A stretch of DNA of 64,000 bases from contig JACZZP010000011.1 of assembly GCA_015183035.1 (NCBI GenBank), positions 496,001 to 560,000 of the forward strand, written 5' to 3'. The DNA comes from Meloidogyne chitwoodi. Its lineage: Eukaryota; Nematoda; Chromadorea; Rhabditida; Meloidogynidae. Of the stretch, positions 36,480 through 50,094 are shown one piece after another (within the stretch, counting starts at the first letter, position 1; every line of letters begins with the position of its first letter). The position numbers and the translations under genes were made by a program. The notes under the pieces were generated by a model. It was given only the letters and a program-made list of their open reading frames with translations, was not told the origin of the DNA and did no database searches.

Positions 36480-37666
36480 TTATAAAATAGGTACAATTTT
36501 ATTTAAATTACTAAAAACAAAAATTCTATAAGGTTTATTTGTAAAAATACAAATAATTGGATTAAATACAGATATTTGATGAAAAAAAATACTTAAAATA
36601 TATGAAAAATTAAATCCAATTGTATATATTTCTAAAGTTGAATTATTACATTCAATATTAAAAACAACAATAAGAAAAATAATAAATAAAGTCATTGAAA
36701 TAAAACTCAAAAATGGAATAATTGCCTTAAATAAATTAAATGATATAAAGTTTAAATTTAAATTTTAAAATTTATTTAAATTACCAAAATAATTAAATTT
36801 TTTGTAATTTGTTTAACATAATTCTTCAATTGAGAATTAGGAAAAGCATGTGTATTAATATATTTAACCATTTTAATTCCAGTAATAATTATTATAAAAA
36901 ATGGAATTATTGAATAAATTATAGGTATAATTGAAATAAATAATTTATATAAAACACTTGTCTTTAAATTAAAAAATTATTATTTTATTTTTATTTTTTA
37001 ATTAACATACTTTTTTACAAGGATCATTTAATTGAAATAATATTATAAAACTATTATTAAATAAAAGTTGTTGATTTTCTACAATTTTAAAATCATCATA
37101 TGTAATAGTGTACAAAATAAAAATTGAATACAAAAAAGCAATAAATAAAGCAATAATCATCATTAAAGTATAACGAATTAATCCAATTGTTAAATTACTA
37201 AAAATTAATTAATTTAATTAAAATAATAAAAAATAACTAATTAATTAATAAATATCTATAAATAAATTGTACAGCTAAACCATAAATATTTAAATAATAA
37301 ATAAAATGCCAAATAATTAAATGTAAATAAAAATATATTTTATCTTTCCACAAAATATAAATTAAGCCTGTAGGTATTGCATAATATATACTTCCATCAT
37401 TATTAAATATAAAAACCTTAAAAGTTTAAAATTTAAAAAATATTTAATTATTTTACCGCTTGTCCAAAAATTTGAATAATTAAAAAAATAATATCTAAAA
37501 AACAATTTTGAATAAGAATACGACTATGATGAAACATTTCTTTAGGAGTTTTAAATAAAATAAGCCAAATTAAAAATAAATTTAAAAATAATCCAAAAAT
37601 AATACAAATCCAATAATCAAATTGGGAAATTATTTCAAATAATGTCATACTATTTTTAATTTTCAA
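36480..37666 (-). CDS. Serpentine chemoreceptor-like GPCR, copy 1 (332 aa)
   Basis: Five exons join in phase: 37666-37457, 37416-37238, 37197-37011, 36961-36785 and 36725-36480. The protein is strongly hydrophobic with about seven membrane segments, the first being YWICIIFGLFLNLFLIWLIL, followed by the basic loop KTPKEMFHHSRILIQNC. The last segment contains NPIICIFTNKPYR, like the NP-x-x-x-x-PYR end of nematode str/srd/srj-type receptors. It probably acts in the plasma membrane of a sensory cell, but the ligand is unknown. A close tandem copy lies 0.8 kb upstream in the minus-strand sense (38463-40154) and a third at 59688-60852. The subfamily call is tentative. Confidence 0.8.
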
Positions 37667-37975
37667 AAAATATATATAATATATTTAAATGTTCTTAAAT
37701 GTTAAATTTAATGTACTTATTTTAATTTGTTAAAAAAATTAATATTAATTTTCAAATGTAACCGTGTGAAATAAATGGAGTTAAAATGTAAATATTTACA
37801 ATAATTAAAAGTTACTTTTATGAGAAAATTAAATTTACTTCGTGAGTATTTAGTTTATTTACGAAATTTTTTATTTTTATTAATTTTTAAGACTAATTCA
37901 GTGGTGCCTAGCAGAAAGTTGTCCTTATTATTTTAATTAAATATAAAATTTATTTAAAATTTAATTGTGTGATTT

Positions 37976-38291
37976 TTTATTTATAATTAAAGACCGGATT
38001 TTTAGGTGAGAAAAAAGTGTAAACTGACCATAGCTGACCACTGTCTCTCCGACGGTTAACTTTATCACTCGTTTGTAAGAGACGTAGAAAAGTAGCGGTA
38101 AGTAGAGAACTTGTATAAAATGAAAAGGAATTTTACAAAAGGAATTTTAAATATTATCTCTGCTGACCACTACTTTTCTTCCACTCTTACAAATGAGAGA
38201 TTAAGTTAACCGTCGGAGAGACAGTGGTCAGCTATGGTCAGTTTACACTTTTTTCTCACCTAAAAATCCGGTGGTCTTTATTTATAATTAA
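37976..38291. mobile_element. Foldback element with 15-bp flanking repeats
   Basis: The arms run from AGACCGGATTTTTAGGTGAG to its near-complement ending CCTAAAAATCCGGTGGTC. Inverted identity extends about 70 nt (including ACTGACCATAGCTGACCACT). It is flanked by 15-bp direct repeats TTTATTTATAATTAA, longer than a normal hAT duplication. It lies between the two GPCR copies. Confidence 0.65.
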
Positions 38292-38462
38292 TTTATAATT
38301 TTCAAAATTTTAATTGATAGTTTTAAAAAATGAAATTAAAAATTACATTTTTACGAAATTTGAAAATTTTTTTCACCTCTCTGTATGAACTATTACTTAT
38401 ATATTTTTATTTCTACAAAGTTTATTTATTAAAATATTAAAATTTATTTATTTTATTTAAAA

Positions 38463-40154
38463 TTATAAAATAGGTACAATTTTATTTAAATTACTAAATA
38501 CAAAAATTCTATAGGGTTTATTTGTTAAAATACAAATAATTGGATTAAATAAAGATATTTGATGATAAAAAATAAATAAAATATATTGAAAATAAAATGC
38601 AATTGGATATATTTCTAAAGTTGAATTATTACATTCAATATTAAATACAGTAATAAGAAAAATAACAAATAAAGTCGTAGAAATAAAACTAATAAAAGGA
38701 ATAATTGCCTTAAATAAATTATAAATTAAATGATATAAATTTTAAAATTATTTTACCAAAATAATTAAATTTTTAGTAATTTGTTTAACATAATTTTTTA
38801 ATTGAGAATCAGGAAAAGCATGATTTTTGATATATTTGACCATTTTAGTTCCAGTAATAATTATTATAAAAAATGGAATTAATGAATAAATTATAGGTAT
38901 AATTGAAACAAATAATTTATATAAAACACTTGTCTTTAAATTAAAAAATTATTATTTTACTTTTTAGTGGTACACCCCGATGTACCGCAAGCCCATTGTA
39001 AAGCAGAGCAGTGATGGGAAAGTTCCAGATCCGGAAATGGAACTACCAAATTTCTGGAACTGATTTGGAACTGGAACTATGGAACTGGTTGATTATTGGA
39101 ACTGGAACTTGTTCCAGTTGTAGTTTCTGAACTAGAACTGGTCCGGAACTAGTTCCTCACCCCACAATAGTTCCGGAACTGGAACTGGAACTATGAAAAT
39201 TCAAGTCAAATTCTGGAAATGAAACTAGTTCCGTGGAAATTTTGGAACATTCCCATCACTACCGCAGAGCTATAACTCCGTTTATAATTGTCATAAAATA
39301 GAGATATTAGTGTCATTCGATTCAGCTCGTCGAGCTGAGTCGAACCATGCTTCAGTCGACAATTTTTGATAAATATAAAATAAGTTAAAGCTCAGCGGTA
39401 CAATGGGCTTGCGGTACACTGGCCTGCTCTCGGCCGTTTTACGTTATTTTAATTCCTTCTATTTTTTAATTTTGGATAAATTAAATCTTATTAACATACT
39501 TCTTTGCAAGTATCATATAATTGAAAAAATATTATAAAACTATTATCAACTAAATTTTGTTTATTTTCTACAATATTAAAATCATCATATGTAATAGTGT
39601 ACAAATTAAAAATTGAATACAAAAAAGCAATAAATAAAGCAACAATCATCATTAAAGTATAACGAATTAATCCAATTGTTAAATTACTAAAAATTAATTT
39701 AATTTAATTGTCAATAAACTAACTAATTTATTAATAAATATCTATAAATAAATTGTACAGCTAAACCATAAATATTTAAAAAATAAATTAAAGTAAAGAT
39801 AATAAAATGTAAATAAAAATATATTTTATCATTCCCCAAAATATAAATTAAGCCTGTTTGTATTGTATAATATACACTTCCATTGTTATTATAAATAAAA
39901 AGCTTTAATAAAAATTAAATTAAAAAATTATTTATTTATTTTACCGGCTGTCCAAAACATAGTAAAATTATAAAAATAATATCTAAAAAACAATTTTGAA
40001 TAAGAATACGACTATGATGAAACATTTCTTTAGGAGTTTTAAATAAAATAAGCCAACTTAAAAATAAATTTAAAAATAATCCAAAAATAATACAAATCCA
40101 ATAATCAAATTGGGAAATTATTTCAAATAATGTCATACTATTTTTAATTTTCAA
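38463..40154 (-). CDS. Serpentine chemoreceptor-like GPCR, copy 2 (332 aa)
   Basis: The five exons have exactly the same lengths as copy 1: 40154-39945, 39902-39724, 39686-39500, 38933-38757 and 38708-38463, and the frame is intact. The N-terminus is nearly identical to copy 1 (MKIKNSMTLFEIISQFDYW); differences concentrate in exon 2 and the last exon. The C-terminal membrane segment again has NPIICILTNKPYR. Intron 3 is enlarged by a nested transposon pair (about 38967-39440) and is otherwise like copy 1. It is a recent tandem duplicate with the same expected role. Confidence 0.8.
38967..39440. mobile_element. Element with GTACCGCAAGCCCATTGTA ends, carrying a nested hAT-like element
   Basis: The left arm GTACCGCAAGCCCATTGTA and right arm TACAATGGGCTTGCGGTAC are inverted. 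The exact outer limits and target duplication are not resolved. Nested inside (39009-39261) is an element with ends CAGTGATGGGAA / TTCCCATCACT and arrays of GGAACTGGAACT. Its flanks, AAGCAGAG and CCGCAGAG, are an imperfect 8-bp duplication. A fragment of the same array type is at about 36300-36370. Confidence 0.65.
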
Positions 40155-42849
40155 AAGGATTTTAGAAATAATTAAATAGCTATTTATATTAAAAGTTTAA
40201 AAATTTTATTTAATATATATTATAATTATAATATGTAAATAATAATTTTCTATTATATTTCTTAAGAATATTTATTAAATAAATTGCCAATTATTAATAA
40301 ATAATTATTAATTCAGAATTTAAAAATTTTGTTTAAATGTCAAGGGAACTTTATAAGAAAATTAATTATTTAAAAAACAAACAGATGTTTTACTTATTAA
40401 ATTAAATATTAATACTTTATTTATTTAATTTAATTCAAATAATATTTAAATGTGTACATACATTACTTTACAAGGTAAACAATCTTATAATTATATATAA
40501 GTAAATTATGAAGCGGTGGATGTGTCACATTTTTGCCTAAGTTTCGGTTTTTGAAGCAATATGTTTTTCCTTAAAGTAATGCTAACGAAGAAGGGCGCCC
40601 TTCGGGCGCCCTTCTTCGCTAGCAAAAACACAAACTTAAGATAACATGAACAATAAAAACATACTTATAAACATTCCTTGAGAACAAAACAAAAAACATA
40701 AATAAACTTATCCATAATTGGTCAAAGACTTCTTTAATTCAAAACACCAAGCAAAATAAGACAAAAACATTAATTTAAAACATTTCGAACACAAAACAAT
40801 ACACTTATTGGCAAAAAAACATAAGTTTAATCAAATTTCAAGTTTAATCTTTAATATCAACTTTATTTTCAAGTTCTAAGTTCAAGTTTATTTTCAAGTT
40901 GCAACTTTACTATAAAAACCCCCCATTTTTAGTACCCCCAATCATTTGTCTATAAAAGCCTGGACAGACAAACACACAAACATTCTCAATTATATAATAA
41001 GATGTTTAAGTTGTAATTAAAAATAATATGTTTTTGATTTTTTGCAGCAATATTCTTCAGTTTTATGAAGCAATATGTTTCAGTTTCAATTTTTGTTTTA
41101 AAATTATAACATAAAAAATTAAAATAATTTAACGTTCACAAGAATGTATTTGTTAAAAAATTTCTAAAAAATGCTAAAAAATGTCCCTCTATTTTTTTAA
41201 AAAAAGTTCAGTCTTATAACTAATTCCATCTTTATTTGTTTAAAAATTAAATAATTTATTTATTTAAATATTTTAATTATTTTATAAAATTCAAAATCGA
41301 TTTGTTAAGCAATGGTTGGCCAAATATTATGTTTATTCATATTTTATATTTTTTTATTCTTCTATCACTCTCATTGATGTGAGTGTTTGTATTATTTGAC
41401 TTTACTGTTTGCCACTATTCTCCCCCATCCTCGATTTGTTTTAAAAAAGCTTTTATTATTGTACAATATTAATCAATCTAAACAATCAATATACCTATAT
41501 AGTCTATAATAATTTAATTAAAAAAATTTAAATGCTAGAGAATAAATTTCCTTCTCCACAGAAGTTATTAATTGAAAAGTCTCGTTCAAAGCGGTGGGGT
41601 GGCTAAGAAAAAATTTTTTAAGTATAGGCAGTTAAAGTTACATCTAAGAATTTCTCTAAAATAAAATGGTTAGTATTTATTTTTTGTTGAAATATGTTAA
41701 TTCTGGAAATATCTATATCATTCATTATTTTTTATTTTATTATAACAGACTGAATTTTCCTTTAAATTTTATTTTGTATTTTTTTTTTAATTTACAAAAA
41801 TATTTTTATTTTTTTCCATTTTTTAAATTTTTATGCAATTTATGATCATTTTCTCTCGTTCTATTTTTAAATTTACATTTTTTAATATTTTAATCCCCTT
41901 TCATTTTTTAATCTCTCCCTTTTGTTATTTTAGTTGCGAAGTTTATCAATTTTTATTTAATATTTCTTTATAAAAAATTATCCTTTTTTTCTATCTCAAA
42001 AAATATTTATTTTTTATAAAGAAAAGGTATCGGTATCTGAAATGCAATTTTTCAAATTTTAAACTGTTAAATTTTAAAAACAAAAATTTTCGTTTTTCCC
42101 GTCTCCATGACAGAGCGAAAATAAATAAAAAATATAAATTTATTACTTATATATTTTGGTTAAAGAATATTAATTAAAAAAAGGTTTAGCTTTTATTAAA
42201 ATAAAAACAATAATTTTATATTATGCTTTCAGATTTTATACATTGTCTAATTTTTAATTATTTTTTCAAAATTAAATCTAAAAAAGGCTACTACTATTAA
42301 AAAAATTTTCTTAACAAAAAAATTAAATTATTTTTATTTGACATTTTGAAATTAGCTATTTTCTAAAATTCGACATTTTGATAACAAATTTAACCAAAAT
42401 TAAGGTTGAATAATTTTTTATAGTTCTGAGTCAGTTCCTTTCATTTTATAGGTATTTCAAATTCCTTGTCCTGGTTTTTTCAAAATTCAGGCTTTAATAT
42501 ACCTAATTATTATTCATTTCTTCAGCAAAATTCCACGTGCATTTTTAATAAAAATAATAAAACTTTTTTCCTTGTCTCTCTTCCTTTAACATTTTCTTTT
42601 TATTTTATAATTTTTCCAACTCTGATTTTTTGATTTTTAACAGTTATAATTGTTGTCTATTTTTTTAATTTTGACAAAATATTTATTTACTTTGGTCTCT
42701 AAAATTATTTAAAAAATTCCTTTTTAATTTAAAATTTTTTGTAATTCTCAATTTTTTATTTTTGTTTAATTTCCATAAAAATCAATATAAAATATAAATT
42801 AATTTTTTAACAAGATTTTTTAGATTATTATTAAATTATTAATTAAAAA
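40155..42849. other. Long gene-free region with one strong hairpin
   Basis: AT-rich sequence without exons I can support. A GC-rich hairpin at 40581-40623 stands out. A pyrimidine/AT leader precedes the glycosyltransferase gene at 42850. Confidence 0.4.
40581..40623. repeat. GC-rich perfect hairpin
   Basis: GCTAACGAAGAAGGGCGCCC pairs with GGGCGCCCTTCTTCGCTAGC around a TTC loop: a 20-bp stem with a single mismatch. It is the most GC-rich short segment in about 3 kb. There is no T-tract or neighbouring gene to identify it as a terminator. Confidence 0.6.
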
Positions 42850-45800
42850 ATGATGACTTGGCAAAAGTATAGAAAGTCTCCTAGACTTCCTTCTTTTCTC
42901 ATAACATTTTTATTGCTTGTAGCGACATTATTTATGGTAAATTTTTTGTTAATTTTTAATTTTGAAAGATTCTGATTTATTTAATCAGAATTTTATTTTT
43001 CAAGATAGAGTATCAGAATTCTGTTTGTATATTTTATTAGAATAAAATTCTGATTTTTTATTATAAATTCTGATTTCTAGATATTTAAAAATCAGAATTT
43101 TAGCTTAAAATCAGAATTTGGTTAAGATTATAATTCTGTTTGAAATCAGAATTATAATTTGTACTATTTTTTAAAAAACAAAATTCTTTGCAATCAGAAT
43201 TATGAGTTATTTTCAATTATTTTATCATACCAAAATTCTGATTTTTTTAAATTAATTATAGTATTAATTATATTATAATATTTAATAGATCTCAACAACT
43301 CTTTGGTATGGATATCCAAATTTGTATCAACGTAGAGAAGTTTCTTATCATCGTTTGCCTGATTATCGAAATTTGCCTGTTGACAATAACATTCAACCTT
43401 TAGTGGAACATTATTCAGAAAAATTTTTAAATGAAAGGAGTTTGCGTTTAAGGTTTTTTTCAAATTTAAAAATTATTTTATTATTTTTTTCTTTAAAAAA
43501 ACAATTTTATTTAAACAGAAATCTATTGAATATTAGTTTTACAAACATTGTCAAAGGAATACCAGCAAAAGATGTCAATTGGTGTGGAAGAATGGCTGAA
43601 GGTAAACTTGACGGTGATGAACATAAAAAATTGGAAGAATGGAAATTTAATATTACTGAGACTATAAATATTATTAATAAAGGAGAAGCTGTAGATCAAA
43701 AGTATAAATTTTTAGCAATTTACAAATAATTTATCATTTTTTTTTTAATTTTTAAAGATGTATTAAACTTAAAGAAAAGTTTCTTTTTGTTGATGAGCCT
43801 TTATCTGAAGAGGAACTCCTTTTTCCTTTGGCCTATGGAATGCTTGTCTATAAATCTGCTTTTCAAGTTTATATGTTAATTAGTGCAATTTATCAGGTTT
43901 TTTTACAATTTATAAAAAAGTGTCTGAGTGTCTCTCGGGTTCATTCAATTTATGTGTAAACCTGTGATGGTAATTAATGTTCCCGCTTTCACGTTCTCCG
44001 AGTTTTTTGTTTTGGAATTTTTTCAGTTTATCTTTTTTGAGTTACTCATCCTTTATTTAATGATACCAGCAATATATCATGTTTTTTTTTAATTTCTAAT
44101 TTGTCAAGGGCTAAATGCCTAGAGGCGCTTGTTCACCCATTTTTTTAATTTAAACTCTTGGGATTGTTTTTTTAATAGTTGGTATAATTGACGAATTTTA
44201 ATTATTTAAACTTTGTTTTTTCTTTTAAATTTATTTGTTTTTTCTTTTAGCCTCAGAATATTTATTGTATAATTGTTGACGAAAAAGCTAGTCAAGAATT
44301 TAAAAATTCAATGTTATTGCTCACAGACTGTTTTCCTAATATTTTTGTTATGGTTTGAATTTTTAAAATAATTTAAAAAAAAAAAAGATTTTTTAAAGGA
44401 AAGTGTTGGCTCTATCGGATGGTGTGAATTTGGTGTAGCACGAGCAGTTTACACATGTTTACGTTATTTGACTGAACGTGACCATAAATGGAAATATTTT
44501 CAAGTATAAATTTAAAAATAATTATTTTTTATTTTTTTAAGTATTTTATTAATTAAATAGAATTATTTAAAAAATTTAAGTTATTTTTTTTTAATTTTAT
44601 TTAATTTTGGCACCCTTAAATTTTTTTAACTATTTTAATTTTAAAAATTTTAATTTTTTCATTTAAGTATTTGAGCGGATTTGATTTGCCTTTAAAAACA
44701 AATTTAGAGGTAAACTTTAAAATAATTTTAATATTTGCTTAAATTAAAATTTAACAGATGGTTCGAATTTTTAAACAACTTAATGGGGCTATAAATATGG
44801 AAGTTTCTCTTTATCAGACTGGTCGATTGGGAAAAGAACTTGAGGTCTTAAATTATATTTTTTAAATTTAAAAATTTAATTTAAAGAATATTAAACCTCC
44901 AATAACATTGTGGAAGTCAAGTATGTCTTCTTTATTTCCCCGTGAAGCAGCTAATGAAATGATTGCAAGTAGTAAAGTACACGAATTAATGAGATTTTTG
45001 CAATATACGGTCTGTTCTGATGAAGCTATTTGGGCAACTGTTGCTGGAAATCCTCAAGGTTAATATTAAATTTATTATAAAATTTATTTTAATTTTTTAA
45101 AATTTATTTTAAACTTTTGACTTCGAAATTCCTTCAAATTTATTAAAAAAAAATTTAATTTTTTTTCTAGAATTAAAAATTTCTGGAGGTTTTAATGCTT
45201 CTGCCTTCTTTAATGAAAGAACAGAATGTGTTAAAAATAAAAAAGAAAATAATATAACTGCAATGGTTGAACAAGAAGTAAAATTAATGGCTAATAAACA
45301 TCCTAATGAAACTTTTTATCCTGATAATTATTATATTTCTCGTTATCAAGTTTGGGGTGATTCTAAATTACATAAATGTTTTGGTTAGTTTTTATAAATA
45401 AATTAAAAATAAATTAAATTTTAAAAAATTAATAAATAACTTTTTTTAAGGCAAGTGGGTTAGTGGATCTTGTGTTTATGGAATTAATGATATTCCTGTT
45501 TTGCTTAAAAGACCAGAACTTGTACAACATAAAATGTATTTTAGCTACCAACCTGCTGGTAAAAAAATAATTTTTTCTTTTTTTGAACATTTAAATATTT
45601 GACCATTTTTAATTTGACCATTTTACAAATTATATAAAAAAACTTTTATATTAGAATTTTTTGTTACAACAAAACACTAATAAAAAAATATTTATTAAAA
45701 AAAGAATTCATTTTAAGCCTATTTTTGCCTTTGGAAGACAATACATGAGAGAGCACTTGATTGGCATAGACAAAAAGAATTTAAATCAACAGCTTATTCT

Positions 45801-45878
45801 CAACTTCCAACAGTTAAATATTTAAGGGAAGGTAAAAAAAAATTTTTTGATGAAAAGTGCCTTCTTTCTTTATGGTAA
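42850..45878 (+). CDS. Core-2/I-branching GT14 beta-1,6-N-acetylglucosaminyltransferase family protein (520 aa)
   Basis: Twelve exons join in phase: 42850-42936, 43289-43452, 43519-43701, 43758-43896, 44251-44352, 44399-44503, 44668-44709, 44758-44844, 44887-45058, 45171-45383, 45451-45558 and 45718-45878 (stop TAA). A short cytoplasmic tail ([14 protein letters not shown]) and one membrane anchor ([14 protein letters not shown]) give a type II Golgi topology. The GT14 hallmarks are [33 protein letters not shown], the [11 protein letters not shown] segment, the [15 protein letters not shown] acceptor-side region and [14 protein letters not shown]. Conserved cysteines are present. It would add GlcNAc branches to O-glycans in the secretory pathway. 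A cluster of nematode paralogs (gly-1/gly-15 type) exists; which one this matches is not settled. Confidence 0.85.
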
Positions 45879-46500
45879 AAATTAAATTATTTATTAATAT
45901 TGACAGATACATATATATATATTTTTTTAAATTAATTTCTTCAATTTAATTTTAAAATTAGGATATTTTGTATGTATAATTTTTTAAATAATTTATAGAT
46001 TTAGATTTGGGGGATATTCAGGTTAAACCTTGAAAACAGAACTTTTCGAGATTTTATTTATTTTTATTTTTCGGAAATTAAAAGTATTAATAAGGTCTTT
46101 TGTTAGTGGGGACTCATTTGTCTCATATTAAAAAAAAAGTTTCTAACTAATATATTTTAATATTAATTGAAGAAATATGTTTTGTATTTTTATTATTTTG
46201 ACCTTACGGGATTTTTTTGAAAATCTATTTGTTGACCTCTGTGATACCACTTCTTTCTTTCTATATATTTATTTTTACGTGTATCACTTATTTAAAATTT
46301 TGCTTTAATTATAAATATTTTTGACTTTTTTGTATTAAATTAAATTAAAAATATTTAAAATAAAAAATTTAATTGTCTCGACTCGTAAATATATTTTATG
46401 CTTTCAAACAATTTTAGTAAATATAAATTTGTTAAAATATAACATTTTTTTCTTTTTTAAAATCACTTTTTCTTTTTTTAAAATACCAACTTCAATTTTA
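45879..46500. other. Gene-free stretch
   Basis: Convergent 3' ends of the glycosyltransferase and copy E. AT-rich with no feature I can support. Confidence 0.3.
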
Positions 46501-49403
46501 TCAATTATTGCGACTTCGTCCACCACTGTGACCTTTACCCTTCCCTTCATAATCACTGCGACGTTTGCTGCTACCACTTGCACCATTTCCTCCACTTCCA
46601 TTTCCATCGTCATTTCCTCCCCTTCCTTGGCTACTTCCACTTGCATTATGACCAACTTGTATAACATCTTCCACTAATATTAATTCTCCATTATTATTAA
46701 ACAAAATTCTCATCTAAATAAATAAATAAATTCATTAAATTTTCTTTGTACAGAAGAATTTCTATATAAAATATTTTTTTTTTTTAATTTTTATTTCAAG
46801 CAATTTAAATTAAAATAAAAATATACTTTGCGCTCTTGTGGTGGAATTATTATATTAAAATTGTTCTGTAAATATCCTATAATATTTCCATCGTTATGAA
46901 GAATTCCTACATGAATATTCGCTTTTTTATGCAAAAACCAAATAAAATCTTCATCATTCTGAATAAACTCTATAATATTTTCTTCGTTCTGTAAAAACTC
47001 TTTTAATTCAGTGTTATAACCAATATTGCCATTTATCATTTGTTTAATCAAAAATTGATTTAAAATGTTTTCTTCTATTTTTACTCTAATATCCCCAAAA
47101 GTAAAAACACGAGAAGAATAATAAAATTTGTATAAATTAAAAACACCTTCATTCATAAAATTGTATTCTTCCTCAGTCCATTGTGTATTAGGTGATCCTT
47201 AAAAAATATTTTTAATTTAAATAAGCTTATATTTGTCCCCAAACATTATTAATTCTTGGTAAAAATTTAATTTAATGGGAAGATCGAATTTGTTATGAAA
47301 TACGGAAAATTCCTCGTTTAACAGAAAAATCCTTTCCCCAAATAATTATTAAAATCATATAAAAAATTGTATTACCTATGTTAGAATTATCTTATTAAAA
47401 TGATACAAAATTATTCTTTAATTTATTAATAAAATTTTTTTTAAATCTGCTTAGAGGGAGGAATTTTCCGTTTAAAAAGAATATTCCGAAAATCATCAGA
47501 GGGGAATATTCCGCCTACAAAAATTGATACAAGGATTGTAAAATATTAATAATTTAAAAATTGAATAATTGGAATGGGACAAATGGGGAAGAAATTAAAA
47601 TTAAATTTACTGTCGAATGTAAACATAAAGTTATAGTAGAATTGAATATTGAAATGATTCTCATATTCAAAACATTGACTTTTTATAGGATATTTAGCAT
47701 TTAAATTTTCTTCATTCAAATCATTTTCAGTTTGTTCTAAACTTTTTAAAGCATTGCCATAATTAACAAAGACTGAAAAAAAATTAAAATAATAATTTTA
47801 TAAATGTTTTTGTTAATTTAGCCCATCATTCACTTTAGAGTTGTTAACTTTCCTGTTTTCCGGTTCTACATAAATCTCTAAGGCCACTCTCTCATCTACA
47901 AAAAACGCACAGAATTGTCTACAGTTCTGGAAAAGAGTAGGTCATTTTACGTTTCTCTGACCGCAACTATCCACTGGTCAGTTTTTCTGCGTCTTTATCA
48001 GACGAGAGAGTGACCTTTATCACAGTCGCTCTGAAGAGATTTATGAAGAACCGGAAAACAGAAAAGTTAACAACCTTACTTCACTTCCCTCAATATATCC
48101 CTTCCTTTCTACAAAAACAATTTTATAATAAATTTACCTCCATTGTGTCGAATTTGAAAATTAGATAATTGGCTGTATTTTATAATTATTTGACTGAATA
48201 AACGATTTGCACGAACTTCAAAAATATCAAAAAATTTGACATATAGAAAAATTGAAATTTGTTTACTAAAATAAAATTATAAATTATTTTTTTAATTTTA
48301 CAAAATTTTTTTTTTAATTAATTTATTTTTTAAATTAAAAAAAGAATTATAATTTAATATTTCATACTAAAAATAAGAAGTCTCCTTAAACATTTGAATA
48401 TAAATATTAGCATTATTTTTAATAAATGATTTTATAAGAGTTCTTGCTACAGCCAATAAATGATAGAAAATAAATAAATTCTTTTCTTTGAGTGACGGTA
48501 TTGTTTTATTATTGTTCTCCAAGGCTATTGAATATGCTTTATTAATATATTTATAATGACCAATTACCTGTAAATTTATAAAAATTTTATTTTTTTTTTG
48601 TTTTTTTAATAATTACATGACTTTTTAAGTTTTTTGAAAGAAAAAAGAATTTTTAATCAATTTTATTTAATTAAATAATGTGTGTAAATAATTTTTTGAA
48701 AAATTATTGTTAGGAGAACGAAACCCTTTCATGTGAAATATATAATCTTTAAATTTTCCAAAATTGAAATTTTTATTTTGTTAATAATTGATGATAAATT
48801 TGATTAATTTTATTTAAATTAAAATACTACACGCGTAAATAGTAACTTCTAAATTTTTATTAAAAACCAACCGATCCGATTTTGTCTTTAATTTGTAAAA
48901 TATTTTGATCATTTTTATATGTTCCAATAATTAAATCTCCGACCTCAACAAGAATATTTGTAATTTCTTTTTTATCAATAGTATTTTCGTCAATATTGCC
49001 CAAAATACGAATTAAAATAGAAATTTCGGTAAGAGAAAATTCTTGAAGGTTGACAGTCGGATTGCCTAATTAATTAATTTATTAAATATTTAAAACATTT
49101 TAAATTGTCAAGGACTGATTTTATTATAAATAAAAATGCCTAATACCTAGGTTCACGTTTATAATAATTAACTAAACAAATATTCAATTTTTGAACGGAA
49201 AAACATTATTTAAAAATCTTAGGGTATTTTTAGAAATTTTTTGGGGAAATTAATATTTTATTACGATTTCTCTTCAAATGTTTTTATATTTATTTATATC
49301 ATTAATTACCTCTTGGAAAGTGATACATTCCATTGACCAAAAGTTGAGGTAAATTTAAAAAAACAAATAAAAAGAAAGGTAATAAGGCAAATGAATAATT
49401 CAT
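46501..49403 (-). CDS. Copy E of secreted multi-exon family, intact (453 aa)
   Basis: Seven exons join in phase: 49403-49310, 49065-48872, 48567-48368, 48265-48138, 47772-47611, 47197-46827 and 46713-46501 (1362 nt). The signal peptide is MNYSFALLPFFLFVFLNLP, a different start from copies B-D. Exon 2 has EFSLTEISILIRILGNIDEN and exon 3 KEKNLFIFYHLLAVARTLIK, both clear counterparts of copies A-D. Exon 6 has an internal near-repeat of NEENIIEF, NDEDFIWF and NDGNIIGYLQNN, then IPPQERK. The tail is Gly/Ser/Lys-rich (SGSSQGRGGNDDGNGSGGNG; SKRRSDYEGKGKGHSGGRSR). MITEs occupy introns 4 and 5. Function unknown, predicted secreted. Confidence 0.78.
47303..47513. repeat. Remnant of GGAAAATTCCTC-type element in copy E intron 5
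   Basis: CGGAAAATTCCTC on the left and GAGGGAGGAATTTTCCG and GGGGAATATTCCG on the right repeat the end motif of the element at 20164-20805. Boundaries are eroded. Confidence 0.45.
47840..48074. repeat. Palindromic MITE in copy E intron 4
   Basis: GTTGTTAACTTTCCTGTTTTC and GAAAACAGAAAAGTTAACAAC form inverted ends extending into CCGGTTCT/AGAACCGG. Inner arms (CACTCTCTCATCT / GACGAGAGAGTG) are also inverted. No clear target duplication. Confidence 0.6.
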
Positions 49404-50094
49404 TTGAATAAAACCTTTAAAAAATTAAAAAAAAATATTTGGATAATTTAATAAAATTTAATGCCTAATAACAAATTTTAGAAGGTATTTAAAGCTCATT
49501 TACACACGTCTTATTTTCAAAATCAATAACAAATTCACTCCCCTCTGAATATTTACCAGAAAAAGATAATCAGAATTGATTTCTGACGTTTAAAAATAAA
49601 TTTAAAAAAAAATTGCCTGTCTATTCTACTTTTACTATTTAAAAGAAAAAGATAGATAGGGCGGATTTCCGGTTTTTTTAATTAAAAAAAATTTTTGGGG
49701 TAGCAAGTAAAATACTAAAATACCTATTTATTCAAAATCAATATTTCTTGATTATCCAATCACTTTCTTCTAATTTTTGGAATAAATAAATTAGAGAGGA
49801 TTTTTTAAACAGTTTGACTCAAATCGACTTTTACGAGACAAATAAAAGTCTATCATTCCAATCAAAATTTAGGGTAAAAAAAGAGTCTAATGAAAAACTC
49901 ACGTATTATGAGTTTCAACATATTTATATATTACTTACTATTTTTGTAAGTAAATTAGTTATATTTAATAGTTATTTACCTTCCAACCGTTTGTTCCAAA
50001 ACCAGAGATAATAATATTATCAACAAAAAATGAAACTTTGATTGCTTAATAAAATTTGTTTAGACTCATAAATTGCTGATTGAACTCTTAATTG

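Noticed and set aside
46404..46677. ORFs on both strands over the tail of copy E
   Set aside because: The spliced frame ending at 46501 is supported by phase and by similarity of the tail to copy F (GHNASGSS); the others are shadows.
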